From positions 247,194,629 through 247,258,628 of the forward strand of contig CAKMRJ010005523.1 in NCBI GenBank assembly GCA_928212115.1: a DNA stretch of 64,000 nt. The letters are read 5' to 3'. The notes beneath the pieces were generated by a model. That model was not told the DNA's origin. It ran no database searches and saw only the letters and a list, made by a program, of their open reading frames with translations. Made by a program: the position numbers and the translations under genes. Source of the DNA: Lactuca virosa. Its lineage: Eukaryota > Streptophyta > Magnoliopsida > Asterales > Asteraceae. Positions within the stretch are counted from its first letter, which is position 1, and each line of letters opens with the position of its first letter. Below, one piece after another: positions 24,278-34,927 of this stretch.

Positions 24278-25275
24278 ATGTCTAATGCAAACGCAAACAA
24301 CAACACTTCTGGGTCGTTCTCGTTGATGAACCTGTGTCAAAAGGTGACATTTGATGGCTCGAACTTCAACGAGTGGATGAGATACATTCGCATGATAACT
24401 CGCTACGAGGACAAAGAATATGTCCTCGACGAGAAGCTAGAGAAGATTAACCCAGAAGAAGCTACTCCTGAAGAGCTGGCCGCCTTTGAGGCCCACGAGC
24501 GTGATGCAACGAAAGTTCATTGCATCATGTTGGCCACCATGAACCTCGAACTCCAAAAGTCCTATGAGGACATGTATCCATATGAAATGCATCAAGATTT
24601 GCTGGACAGGTACCACCAGAGCGCGAGGCAAGAGCGCTATGAGATCATCACCAACATGATCACCGCTAGGATGGGAAGTGAAGATCCATAACATCTCATT
24701 TGCAAAGAATGCAAAGGTATGTTGATCGTCTTCACAAACTTAATGTTAAGTTTGATGAGGATTTGGCTATCGACATCATCCTCCACTCCTTGCCTTCCTG
24801 CTACAACCAAGTCAGGATGACCTACCACATGAACAAGGAAGAGGTCACCCTGAGTAAACTCCAAGGGCTCCTGAGGACAGCTGAGAGCAACCTCAAGGAC
24901 AAATCTGTTGCATCATCCTCTACTGTAGCTGCTCCTGTGTTGGCAATTAGCCAAGGAAAGGGTAAGAAGAGGAAGGCTCCTTCCAAGAGCCACCATAAGG
25001 GTAAGACCCAAGATGGTTCCTCTTATAGTGGGACCAAAGCAGGTTCTATTAAACCCTCTTCTGACCCCAAGGAAGTAGAGTGCTTCTACTGCCACCAGAA
25101 GGGCCACTGGAAACGAAGTTGCCCCAAGTATCTGCAGGATATCAAGGATGGGAAGATAAAGCCCACCTTCGCAGGTATGTATTTAATTAAATCTAATAAC
25201 TCATCACTTGCTACTTCATGGGTCCTTGATACAGGATGTGGTTACCACATTTGTTCTGATTTGCAGGGCTAAGAA
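24278..25275 (+). pseudogene. gag: E6 gag and protease, one frameshift
   Basis: Start at 24278 (MSNANANNNTSGSFSLMN), following a leader that ends TTTCAG. The Copia Gag domain runs through VTFDGSNFNEW and the conserved MNLELQKSYEDMYPYEM to a stop at 24689-24691. It continues in another phase from 24700 (MQRMQRYVDRLHKLNVKF), consistent with a small deletion near 24688. A lysine-rich linker, an intact zinc knuckle (CFYCHQKGHWKRSC, CX2CX4HX4C, near 25081) and the protease active site (WVLDTGCGYHIC near 25218) follow; TAA at 25270-25272 ends the frame. Gag forms the particle and packages RNA; protease cleaves the polyprotein. Confidence 0.93.
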
Positions 25276-25286
25276 AAAGTAGGGAA

Positions 25287-26513
25287 GTGGAGCATGGAAG
25301 GATAAGCTTGATCATGGGAAACAAGAGGTCTTCACCAGTAACCAAGATCGGAGTTTATTCCTTAGTGTTGAGTAATGGGTTAGGACTAGATTTAAATAAT
25401 TGTTGCTATTCGCCAGATATGGCAAGGAACATCATTTCTTTTCATGGATTGTTTAGACAAGGTTTCAGATATTCGTTTCATAATAGTAATGGTTCTATTA
25501 ATGCTTATTTGAATGGTGTCTTTTATTTCAATGCATTACCTTGTAATGGGATTTATGAATCTGTGTTAGTTATTGGTAATTTAGGAAATGATGTTTTGAA
25601 TATTGATTCGTCCACAAGTTTGGACAAAGCATGCTTGTGGCATTGTCGCCTTGGCCATGTTAACAAGAAACGCATAGCCCAACTCCAAAAGGATGGAGTC
25701 TTGGAGTCATTCGACCTTAGGGACGATGACGTGTGCGAGTCTTGTTTGCTTGGGAAGATGACCAAGTCACCCTTTACTGGCTCATGTGAAAGGGGTGAGG
25801 GTGTATTGGATCTCATACATACAGATGTATGTGGACCCTTTAGATCCACCACAAGGGACGCTTGTCGCTTCTACGTGACTTTTACAGACGATTATAGCAG
25901 ATATGGATATATCTACTTAATCAAACAGAAGTCAGAAACCTTTGAAAAGTTCAAAGAGTTCAAGAATGAAGTGGAGAATCAGTTGGGCAGGGAAATCAAG
26001 ATGCTTCGATCTGATCGAGGAGGAGAGTACCTAAGTCTTGAATTTCACGACTATCTAAAAGAATGCGGAATAGTTTCACAATTGACGACTCCTAGAACGC
26101 CACAATTGAATGGTGTGGCTGAGAGACGTAATCGAACCTTGTTGGACATGGTTCGCTCTATGATGAGTCGTGCTTCGTTACCAATCTCATTCTGGGGGTA
26201 TGCCTTAGAGACTGCCGCCCATATCCTTAACTTAGTTCCCACCAAGAAGGTTACCAAGACACCTCACGAGATGTGGACAGGGAAAGCTCCCTCGTTAGCA
26301 CATATCAAGGTTTGGGGTTGTGAAGCTTTCGTAAGACGAGAGACTCACGACAAGCTAGAACCTCGTAGTGAGAAGTGTTATTTCATCGGCTACCCACAGA
26401 AGTCTTTTGGCTATCTCTTTTATAGACCAAGTGACAATGTTGTCTTTGTTGCTAGGAGAGGGGTTTTCAGAGAGAGAACTCATAAGTTAAAGAGACAGTG
26501 GGAGTCAGATTGA
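25287..26513 (+). pseudogene. pol: E6 integrase segment of pol
   Basis: This phase of pol is open for 408 codons. It contains the end of protease, the zinc-binding HHCC region (WHCRLGHVNKKRI, then CESCLLGK, near 25636-25755) and a full core with catalytic Asp (gat 25824-25826), Asp (gat 26013-26015) and Glu (gag 26121-26123). The last two are separated by 35 residues, as expected for the DD35E family. The C-terminal GKAPSLAHIKVWG part follows. The methionine at 25287 is internal to a longer polyprotein; upstream the frame is cut at about 25275. It ends at 26513 where the phase changes again. Integrase inserts the cDNA into the genome. Confidence 0.94.
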
Positions 26514-28299
26514 CCTTGAAGAGCTTCAAGAGTCAGGAGATGAAGGAACCGCTGACACTGGCATGCAACCTGAGGAGGAAACTCCTGTTGAACCAATTGA
26601 CCAGTCCTTACCTCTCAGACGTTCAAGTAGAGTTGTTGTTCCACCCCAGTTTTATGGTTTCCATATTACTACTGACGGGGATACGTTTATTAGTGATAGT
26701 ACACTAGTAAATCTGGACGAACCAAATAGCTACAAGGAAGCCATGGCAGGCCCAGAGTCTGATAAATGGAAAGAGGCAATGGACAGCGAGATTCAGTCCA
26801 TGTATGACAACCAAGTTTGGAATTTGGTTGATAATGTACCAGGTCGTAAGACGGTCGGGTGCAAGTGGATCTTCAAGAAGAAGACAGACATGGATGGGAA
26901 AGTGCACACTTATAAAGCGCGATTGGTCGCAAAGGGCTTTACTCAAACTCCTGGAGTTGACTATGATGAGACCTTTTCGCCAGTTGCCAAAATAAAGTCT
27001 ATTAGGGTAATGCTCGCAATAGCTGCGTTTCATGATTATGAAATCTGGCAGATGGACGTAAAAACCGCTTTCCTAAATGGGAAGTTGGCTGAGGATGTTT
27101 ACATGAATCAGCCAGAGGGTTTCGTCGATGCGAAGCATCCAAATAGAGTATGCAAGCTTGAGAAATCCATTTATGGATTAAAGCAAGCATCTCGCAGATG
27201 GAATCTTTGTTTTGACGAGAAAGTCAAAGAGTTTGGTTTTCTGCGAAACGAGGATGAGTCATGTGTATATGTCAAGGCCAGTAGGAGTATAGTGAGCTTC
27301 CTCGTATTGTATGTCGATGACATACTACTCATAGGAAACGACATCCCAACCTTGCAGGAAGTAAAGTCCTGGCTTGGGAAGTGTTTCGCTATGAAGGACC
27401 TCGGAGAAGCTGCATATATTCTGGGAATAAGGATAGTGGGAGATAGAAGTAAGAGACTGATAGGACTCAGTCAGGATACATACTTGGAAAAGGTACTAAA
27501 ACGTTTTAGTATGGAAAATTCCAAGAAAGGGGAGTTACCAATCCAATGCAATACCAAACTGAGTAAGACTCAGAGCCCAAGTACAGAGGCAGAGATAGCA
27601 GATATGAGCCGAGTACCTTACGCTTCCGCAGTTGGCTCGATTATGTACGCTATGACCTGTACTCGCCCTGATGTGGCTTTCGCTTTGAGCATGGTCAGCA
27701 GATATCAAGGAAACCCCGGTAGAGCACATTGGATTGCTGTCAAGAATATTCTTAAGTACCTACGAAGGACCAAGGAATGGTTTCTAGTCCTCGGTGGGAG
27801 TGATGACTTAAGGGTGCGAGGGTACAGTGACGCTAGTTTCCAGACAGATCGGGATAATTACCGATAACAGTCGGGCTGGGTCTTTACCATGAATGGAGGA
27901 GCAGTAACTTGGAAGAGTTCCAAGCAAGAGACCGTAGCTGGTTCAACGTGCGAATCGGAGTACATTGCGGCAAGCGAAGCGTCAAAGGAGGCTATATGGT
28001 TGAAGAACTTCATAGGAGACCTTGGAGTTGTGCCAACCATAAAGGAGCCCATGGAAATTTTCTGTGATAATGAAGGAGCGGTTGCCTTGACCAAGGAACC
28101 AAGGGATCATGGCAGATCTCGACATATCGACAGGAAATATCATTTTATTAGACATCGGGTAGAAGAGGGACTCCTCGTTGTGAAGAGGGTATCGTCAGAA
28201 GATAACTCAGCAGATCCCCTTACGAAGGGACTGAGTAGGGCCAAGCATTTGAAGCACGCTAGGAGCATTGGGCTAAAGGACGATATTAGTTTAGATTAG
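26505..28299 (+). pseudogene. pol: E6 reverse transcriptase and RNase H segment of pol
   Basis: In the phase open from about 26505, an acidic linker leads into the reverse transcriptase (KEAMDSEIQSMYDNQVW near 26770). The first catalytic Asp is in QMDVKTAFLNG (27055-27057) and the YVDD box is at 27310-27321, both intact. RNase H begins near 27820. A TAA at 27865-27867, where related elements have a sense codon, separates YSDASFQTD from the rest, but the remaining RNase H residues (CESEY, CDNEG, RHIDRKYHFIR) follow in the same phase to the end at 28299. Read-through or a single base change would restore continuity, so this copy is only lightly damaged. Confidence 0.95.
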
Positions 28300-29124
28300 A
28301 TAGGTAGGAAACTTGTAATAGATAATTTTATATTCAACATTTGATGATTAAATAAAGGTGTTTTATTTATAAGAAAGTTACTATCCTATGTTGATTATTT
28401 ATCTATTGTTTCAATTTTTGCATGTTTTGACTTCCTGAATAATAAGATTATTCGAACAGTTCACAATCGATCATATGTTGGAAGTAGATATGTAAGAAGA
28501 TTGTCATAAATCAGTTTGTAGATTGTCTAAAAGGTTTTAGACATAGCAAAGGTTTGCTGCAAAGTTTATGAGTGCTTATGAAATATGTTTTGAGCATTGG
28601 AATAAACCCGCACTTGCTAGTATCACTTCTTGAATGTTATCATAAGTGATCGCAAGATGATAATATCATATAATCTTAAAACCTAGAGATATGGTTGTTG
28701 TTTGCTAGTTGATTATATATTGATAATACGAAAACGCATCAGTAACTTGATGTTATAAAATGTATTATTGTGTGTAACTTAGCTAGTAGATAATAAGAGC
28801 ATATAAGTCGAAGTTTATCTGTTCCTTTTATTCTAAGAGGATAAAAGCGATATCTTGGCCACTCGATGATTTGGTTTGACTTATGTGCCGGGCCCGGTCA
28901 GGATGATGTTGATGTGTTCAACTGAATTCTATGTCGAACGAATCAGAGATCGAGAAACAAAATGCTAGACAATAAGTATTGTATGCATGATATCTAGAAC
29001 AGAGGATTATACGATCCCTTATCTGAAGGACAAGATTTTGATCAGAGTGACAGAAGCGTATAAGAGCTACGATTGCTAATCGGATTCTGAAGACGTATGT
29101 GAGATATAGTTACTAGACTTATTC
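28300..29124 (+). other. E6 3' untranslated region
   Basis: About 820 bases without a gene between the RNase H stop and the purine tract. Parts recur, reversed, in E10 (58652-59500) and E8 (38277-39130), for example TGCCGGGCCCGGTCAGGA near 28884. This region is therefore part of the family and not foreign. Confidence 0.7.
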
Positions 29125-29135
29125 AAGTGGGAGAT
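29125..29135 (+). other. E6 polypurine tract
   Basis: AAGTGGGAGAT ends directly before the 3' LTR start TGTTGGATTA. Confidence 0.88.
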
Positions 29136-29919
29136 TGTTGGATTAGTGTCTAAGCCCGTAACTATATTTGGTATGTACTTGACCCGGTTGTGCATGGTCC
29201 TTCTGGGTTGCCTTCACCAAAGCAACTTGACAAGGTAATTTGATATGAGAGAGAGGATATTATGGTTTATTAGTATATGATAAGAATAATATATTAAAGG
29301 AGAAATCATATTTATTTAATTAGTATTAGTCATAAATTAATTAGGAATTAATTTGGTGACTAAAAGAGATTAATTAAATAAAGGGGTATAAACTGTCAAA
29401 TGTGTGATAGTTGGATTTTGGGCTAGGAAACCTAATGGACTAGAGGGGGAACGAAAATATGATGAAAGGATCATCATATTTCGTCCAAGGCCCTATTCCA
29501 GAAGGTTCCTTGGGCTGCTTGGTGGCTAAGCTGTCTTTATGGTTTAGAATGAAATCCTAGTAGCCTGCAAGTATAAATATGACCCCTAGGCTATGGAAAT
29601 CAGCTAGACATTTTTCCAAGAGAAACCCTAGGCCGATTTCTAGCATCCTCCCTCCTCTCTCTTATTGCCTTTTTGCTACTTGGTGTTTGTGATCCATTAG
29701 AGGAATTACAATTGTGATTCTAAGCTCAAGCAAAGAAGATTCAAGCTATTTGAAGAGGTAAACATCTAGATCTGATGTTGTTTGTTATTTTGATAATATG
29801 TATGCTAGTTTAGGGTTTGCAAGACTTGGATTCAAAGCATGTACAATAGAGAAACCTAGATCCAAGCATTAGGGTTTGTATGAGCACATAGGATTGTTTC
29901 TTATGCATAAAACCCATCA
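29136..29919 (+). repeat. E6 3' LTR (784 bp)
   Basis: Nearly identical to 22113-22898; the visible differences cluster at about 29445, 29532-29542, 29611 and 29626-29638. Confidence 0.95.
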
Positions 29920-31585
29920 ATTTGTTCATAGAACTCGATGAGTTCCTCATGGGACTCGACGAGTTGGTCAAACTTGACGAGTTGACTCGTCAGATCCCTG
30001 TTTTTTCGATTTTCATATCTTGATCTTGATTATGATTTTAAAATTGAATTTTTTGAAAAGGTAATGGCATATCCTTATCAAAATAAATGATTTTGTTAAA
30101 TTTTGGATAAAGATAGTAATGATTTTGTTAATTTACAATTTAACCAAGTATTTTGAAAAGTTTCAAAAATTCTTCCTATGGTTTTACAATTTAAAATTTA
30201 ATTAAATAGTTTAATTTTGAAATCTTAAATTTAAGAACCCTAGTATTTTAAAAGTTTTAAAGTACATCCTTATGGATTTTATTAATAATTTAATTAAGTG
30301 TTTAATTAAAAGATAATTAACAAATCCATAAAGGGTTTAAGTTTAATCAAATTAAAAGTTTAATTTATTAAATGATTAAACCCCTAGTATTTTAAAAGTT
30401 TAAAATACACCCTTATACTATTATAGAATTAAAAGTTTAATTTATATATATGTATAATAAAAGTCAGTCTTACCGTTAGTAGGCCTCATTCACAAAGATG
30501 GTCTATAAGGGGTGTTTAAGGAAGCGGCCTGTAAAATGACCGCCATTGGGTATCCATTTTTACCCACCGCACCCTTGACTAATGGAGGGTCGTTAGCCGA
30601 ACGGGTAGGATAGGACACTAAACTCTCATTAAAAGTATAATGACATAAAGTAACTAAACTTTTTCTAAAATCCCATTCTTAGTTACTTTAGGAAAAATGT
30701 GAATTTGATGCTAACCCATGAAATTGCACATTGCACCTTATTGGTCGTTAGTGGAGCGTGTGTGGTTAACCGGCACACTAATATGGGACCAATATTGTTG
30801 ACAATGGGTGTCTCATAAATTATCATTGATCAATGGAGTGTGTGTGGTTAACCGACACATTGATTAGGTGATAAATGACATCGAGAGTACCAAGCTAATT
30901 TGCATGGTTATTCACATCTCGTTTGTGATCCTCGGCATCCCAGTCACAAAGTTAGTGCATAATCGAGATTAAACATGCCATTGAATAGTCCAATGAATCT
31001 CAAAAGATCTAGGAGTTTCATTTGATTGAAACTGGTAATTGCTTACCTACCTAAATTTTGGGTTAGTAATTAAGGATTAAATAAATCAACTAACTTGAAT
31101 TCTTTTCTGCCTTTATAGATGTCAAGTTCAGACAACTATGGTCTTCCTGGAAATAGTCTTCCTTCTCAATTTGAAGATGATCTTCTACTTATCGATCAAG
31201 GTGAAAGAACGTTCCCTTGTTAGAGCATTGGTGGAACTGGTAATCATACTTCTCTAACTCTTCCTCCACCACCTCCAGTGATTCTCCCCGGCCCACGTTT
31301 TCGTCAAGTTGAAAAGTTCAAGGTTACTCAAGCCCTGTTGGCATGCAAACACCTAGATGGAAATTCTGTGTGTGCACATGTTTTAAACATGAAGTCACAC
31401 ATTGACAGATTGGGATGTTGGGTGCCGTTTTCCCAAAGGAGTTGGTTGTTGACTTGGTTCTTCACTCGCTTCCTGAGTCACATAGTCAGTTTGTTAAGGA
31501 CTACTATTTGACCGACAACGAAGTGACCCTTATTAATCTGACATATTTGCTAATTGCTTCTGAAGCAGAAATGCTATAGTGCAAT
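29920..31585 (+). mobile_element. E5 middle part: leader and gag start
   Basis: E5 resumes after E6 with the duplicated ATTTG. Three to four ACTCGACGAGT-type palindromes (29936-29992) fall about 95 bases from the E5 primer site once E6 is disregarded, the same place as in E1 and E6. AT-rich leader and the shared block (AGGCCTCATTCACAAAG near 30481, GGAGGGTCGTTAGCCGAACG near 30584) lead to gag at 31119. E7 interrupts at 31586. Confidence 0.86.
31119..31585 (+). pseudogene. gag: E5 gag remnant
   Basis: The frame opens MSSSDNYGLPGNSLPS at 31119, the same start as E3. A TAG at 31221-31223 breaks it, and the reading resumes with a proline-rich stretch and FKVTQALLACKHLDGNSV near 31317. A one-base loss near 31413 shifts the phase again. 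As in E3 and E8, only the second half of the Copia Gag domain is present. E7 cuts the gene at 31585; its zinc-knuckle part continues at 55136. Confidence 0.8.
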
Positions 31586-33940
31586 TATAACACCCGGAAT
31601 TTAGAAGGTTAATTATGGAAATAAAACCTTATTTCTAAAGGTCAACTCGTCGAGTTTAAGGCATAAAATTGACGTGTTGGAAATATGTGGAACACGCGTT
31701 TGAAGATCAACTCGACGAGTTGGGGAGGTCCAACTCGGCGAGTTGGCACTAGAAGAGAAAACCCTAATTTTTCGGGTATTGCACCCTATTTAAAGGACTT
31801 AACTTCTAGGGCTGGCCAAGTTACCAGCCTCCCTTGTCCAGAAGAAACCCTAGATCGTTTTTCCACTTGTTCCTAGAGTTTGGTGAGTTTTAGAGTGATT
31901 GTTAGAGATCTTTGAAGGAATCATTGAAGAGAGAAACATCAAGCTTGGAGGACTAATCTTGGATCCAGAAACCCTACATCAAAGACTACATCTTGGAGGT
32001 ATAAAGTTATAACCTTGACATATAGCTTACTAGATCTCATCTCTTGTAGTTTTGGCTTGGTTTTGGGTCTTTAACAGAGTTATCCAATAAGAAGAGGATT
32101 CTAGGAGTTGTTAGGGCAGATCTGACCCCTAAATGACCTCTTGAAGCTTAAAGTTGCAAGCTTTATTGGTCCCTATGTCCCATGGTTTCCATATGTTCAT
32201 TATGAAGCGTAAAATGGACCTTAGAGATCGTTTCAAGCATACATGGACGTAAATTTAGAAACTTTACATGATTTTTCCACCCTTAGACATCAGATCTGTG
32301 TTTTGGGACGATGAATGAGAGTTTAAGGGCTTAATGGGTCAAGACCTAACTTAAAGGACTTAGGGTTTGAGTTTGTAGCCTCATGGATGATCCTTTGGAG
32401 TAAAGTTGGAAACTTTATCCTCCTAGACATCTCTATGGATGGGGATATGAGGTTTGGAGCCTTTAGAATTCAAGAAAAACGGCTTAATCCATTAAGTGGG
32501 TTGACAGATCGAAGTACTCGACGAGTTCATGGGCGAACTCGGCGAGTTGGGTTGGGGTTGCCTCGAGTCTGTTGAAAAGCAGAGGAACTCGACGAGTTGT
32601 AGGAAAACTAGACGAGTTGGATCGGAATATCGTGATTCTGACTTGGGAGTGGACTCGACCAGTTGAAGGACCAACTCGGCGAGTTAGGTCACCTGGACCG
32701 TTGACTTTGACCTTTGACCAATGCATTTGACCAAGTTTGTCCTAGTAGGTGTTGGAGTAACCTGGAGTGTATTGGAGGGAATATGGGCTTAGGATAAGAC
32801 CCATATGGGATTCGGCCCAATTTGGAAATTTAGGCCATAAGTGGGCCTTAAGTTGGGCCTTGGTTGATTATTTGGCTTTTGGGCCTTCAGAGTGTGAGTT
32901 TGGGCCTTGGTTTTGAACCAAGCTAGGTTAGGGGTAAAATGGTCCTTTTACCCCAAGTGTGGATTTATGGTTATGCATTGAAACCCAAATGGTTAATTGG
33001 GCGTTGTTTTGATATGGACAGTTTGGGAGTCTGTCATCCAGCAGCTAGAGTTTTATCCGCAAGACTTCGACAGTGTGAGGTGAGTCTCCTCACCATACCA
33101 ATGGGTCGAAGGCACCAAGGCCGGCCCATTCAGTTAGTTGTGATGATTATTCTGGAATCATTATTGATATGCCTAGTATGTATGTGAATGTGCTAGTACC
33201 TTATTGGTTAGGCATGGAAGACCCCGGAGGGGGGGGGGGCCTGTGGCAGTTGGATATCAGACCATAGGGGGAGCCCATGGCATTCCAGGTAAAGACCAAG
33301 GGGGAGCCCATGACACATAGGTATAAGACCCTGGGGAGCCCACTGCATCCTGGAGTAAAACCCTGGAGGGAGTCCACGACATCCCAATATGTTTATATAT
33401 GTGTTATGTGGTATGCTAGTTATTTCAATGATATGTGGTATGCTATTTGACTCTATGTTATTTGCATAGAAGACCTCGGGGGGAGCCCGTGGCAGTTGCA
33501 TATCAGACCATGGGGGGAGCCCATGGCATTCCCGGTAAAGACCATGGGAGGAGCCCATGACACACAGGTATAAGACCCTGGGGGGAGCCCACGACATCCT
33601 GGAGTAAGATATTGGAGGGTTTCCACAGCATCCTTATATGTTTATATGCATGGCTTATGTGATTGATATGGTTTATGTGATTATGTGGGGTATGCTCTGG
33701 GGAACTCACTAAGCTTCGTGCTTACAGTTTTTTTTATGCTTTCAGGTATCATCGGTTTGGAAAGGAAGCGCCCGACTTGATCGCAGCGCACACACCTGTG
33801 TTTTACGCAATATGTGATTTTGGGATGAACTCTGATAAATGTTTTTAATCAACAATGATTTGGAATGTTGAATTAAACGATATCTGTGTTTTGACTATAA
33901 TAAAAATGAAATTATTACCATTGATTTTTGGGTCGTTACA
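31586..33940 (+). repeat. E7 5' LTR (2355 bp)
   Basis: Starts TATAACACCC (the second base is mutated from TG) and ends GGTCGTTACA. In order: palindrome cluster 1 (31640-31746), TATA-like CTATTTAAAGG (31786-31796), palindrome cluster 2 (32515-32690), TTGAC boxes (32701-32732), a G-rich hairpin minisatellite (33215-33625), and the block GGGGAACTCACTAAGCTT at 33699-33725 shared by all four Gypsy families here. Confidence 0.92.
33215..33625 (+). repeat. G-rich minisatellite of hairpin units in the E7 5' LTR
   Basis: About eight imperfect units of 30-35 bases with the theme GACCATGGGGGAGCCCATGG and a spacer on CATTCCAGGTAAA or ACACATAGGTATAA. The unit near 33508-33526 is CCATGGG-GGGAG-CCCATGG, a perfect 7-bp stem. 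Other units keep most pairs. Confidence 0.88.
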
Positions 33941-34906
33941 AGTTGGTATCAGAGCCTTGGTGTGTGAGCTTCGAGCAAACTCTCGGGTGTGTCTGAACTC
34001 AAACTAAGGACTTGATGAAAATTTTCCAAAGAAAACATTGTTATAAAAGAATTTCTAAAAGAGAAAAGGGTGTGGTGCGTGCAATCAGCCGAGCTCAAGT
34101 AAGTTTTCCCAGAATACCCATATATGTTATCTGTTATGACTTGATTTATGAATCTGAGAATCACATGCTAGTTAGGGCTAGGAGAGATGCCTTTATATGT
34201 TGTATGAGCTGGTAGACTTGCATGCTAGTGCTGATTAGTCAGCAATAGATTGGCCTGATATGTGATGCTTGTAGCCTTGGGGATACTGGATGCTATGCTG
34301 GAATGGGAATGACTATTGGTATTAGTAACTGCTAAGTGTATGCTTTAAAAATTGTATACGGCTAGGATCTTATAGCCTTAGAATAATTGATTTGGCCTTA
34401 TTTCATGTTCCTTGTCTGGTTGTGGTCCTAGGGAAGAGTCTGTTATTCGACAGTCTATTAGATCTTGTCCTGTGTATAATTTGCATGCAGAAGGCAACCG
34501 ACAGTGAGGGTAGATGTGGATAACATGAGTTGTGGTATGTGGTCTGAATGTTATATGATAGTTTCATGGGTTGGAGAGTTACTGCACGAATACTGCTTGC
34601 TTTGTGCTTTGTGGAACTCTTGAATGATGGGAGTAAGCTACTAAGTGAATATGACTACATTCAGGAGGTGGATGGCTGGCATCATGGCAAGTTCTTTAGC
34701 AGTTGATGGCAGGGTGAGGTTGGGAACCTAGGAAAGCCTAGGATATGCTCCAATGAGTTAGTGGGGCGGTTCGGTGAGGTTGGGAGCCCAGGAGTTGCTT
34801 CAGTGGGTATTGTGCTGCTGTTTAGCGGATATTTGGTGCATCAGTGGAGTAGGTGACTTAGAGGATTCGGGAGGATTTCTGAGGAAAGGATGGATAGGTG
34901 TGGAAG

Positions 34907-34927
34907 GTAGTATTGGGCCCGTACTAC
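34907..34927 (+). promoter_or_regulatory. Leader hairpin with self-complementary loop, E7 copy
   Basis: Stem GTAGTA / TACTAC with loop TTGGGCCCG; GGGCCC in the loop is its own reverse complement. The same hairpin occurs in E9 (46058-46077) and, with GGGGCC, in E11 (61703-61723). The form is that of a retroviral dimerisation hairpin; function is inferred. Confidence 0.55.

Larger units (their letters stand above)
22113..29919 (+). mobile_element. E6: nearly intact Copia element, recent insertion
   Basis: 7807 bp with LTRs 22113-22898 and 29136-29919, primer site, leader, gag, protease, integrase, reverse transcriptase, RNase H, 3' region and purine tract, in Copia order. Identical 5-bp duplications ATTTG flank it (22108-22112 and 29920-29924). 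By eye the LTRs differ at about eight positions, including two single-base indels, so it is far younger than E4. Catalytic residues of all pol domains are present; a frameshift in gag, phase changes at about 25275 and 26505, and a TAA in RNase H are the only breaks I found. It splits the leader of E5. Confidence 0.96.

Noticed and set aside
31640..31746. Regularly spaced palindromes as a possible CRISPR array
   Set aside because: The organism is a plant, repeats are 11 bases, spacing is irregular and clusters sit in LTRs.
33229..33239. Run of about eleven G as a functional quadruplex
   Set aside because: A single homopolymer in one LTR copy, shorter in the other, most likely slippage or a sequencing artefact.
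33208..33597. 129-codon minus-strand frame rich in Pro, Trp and Gly
   Set aside because: It is the complement of the G-rich hairpin minisatellite and repeats with its unit; the same appears at 54356-54571. Not a gene.
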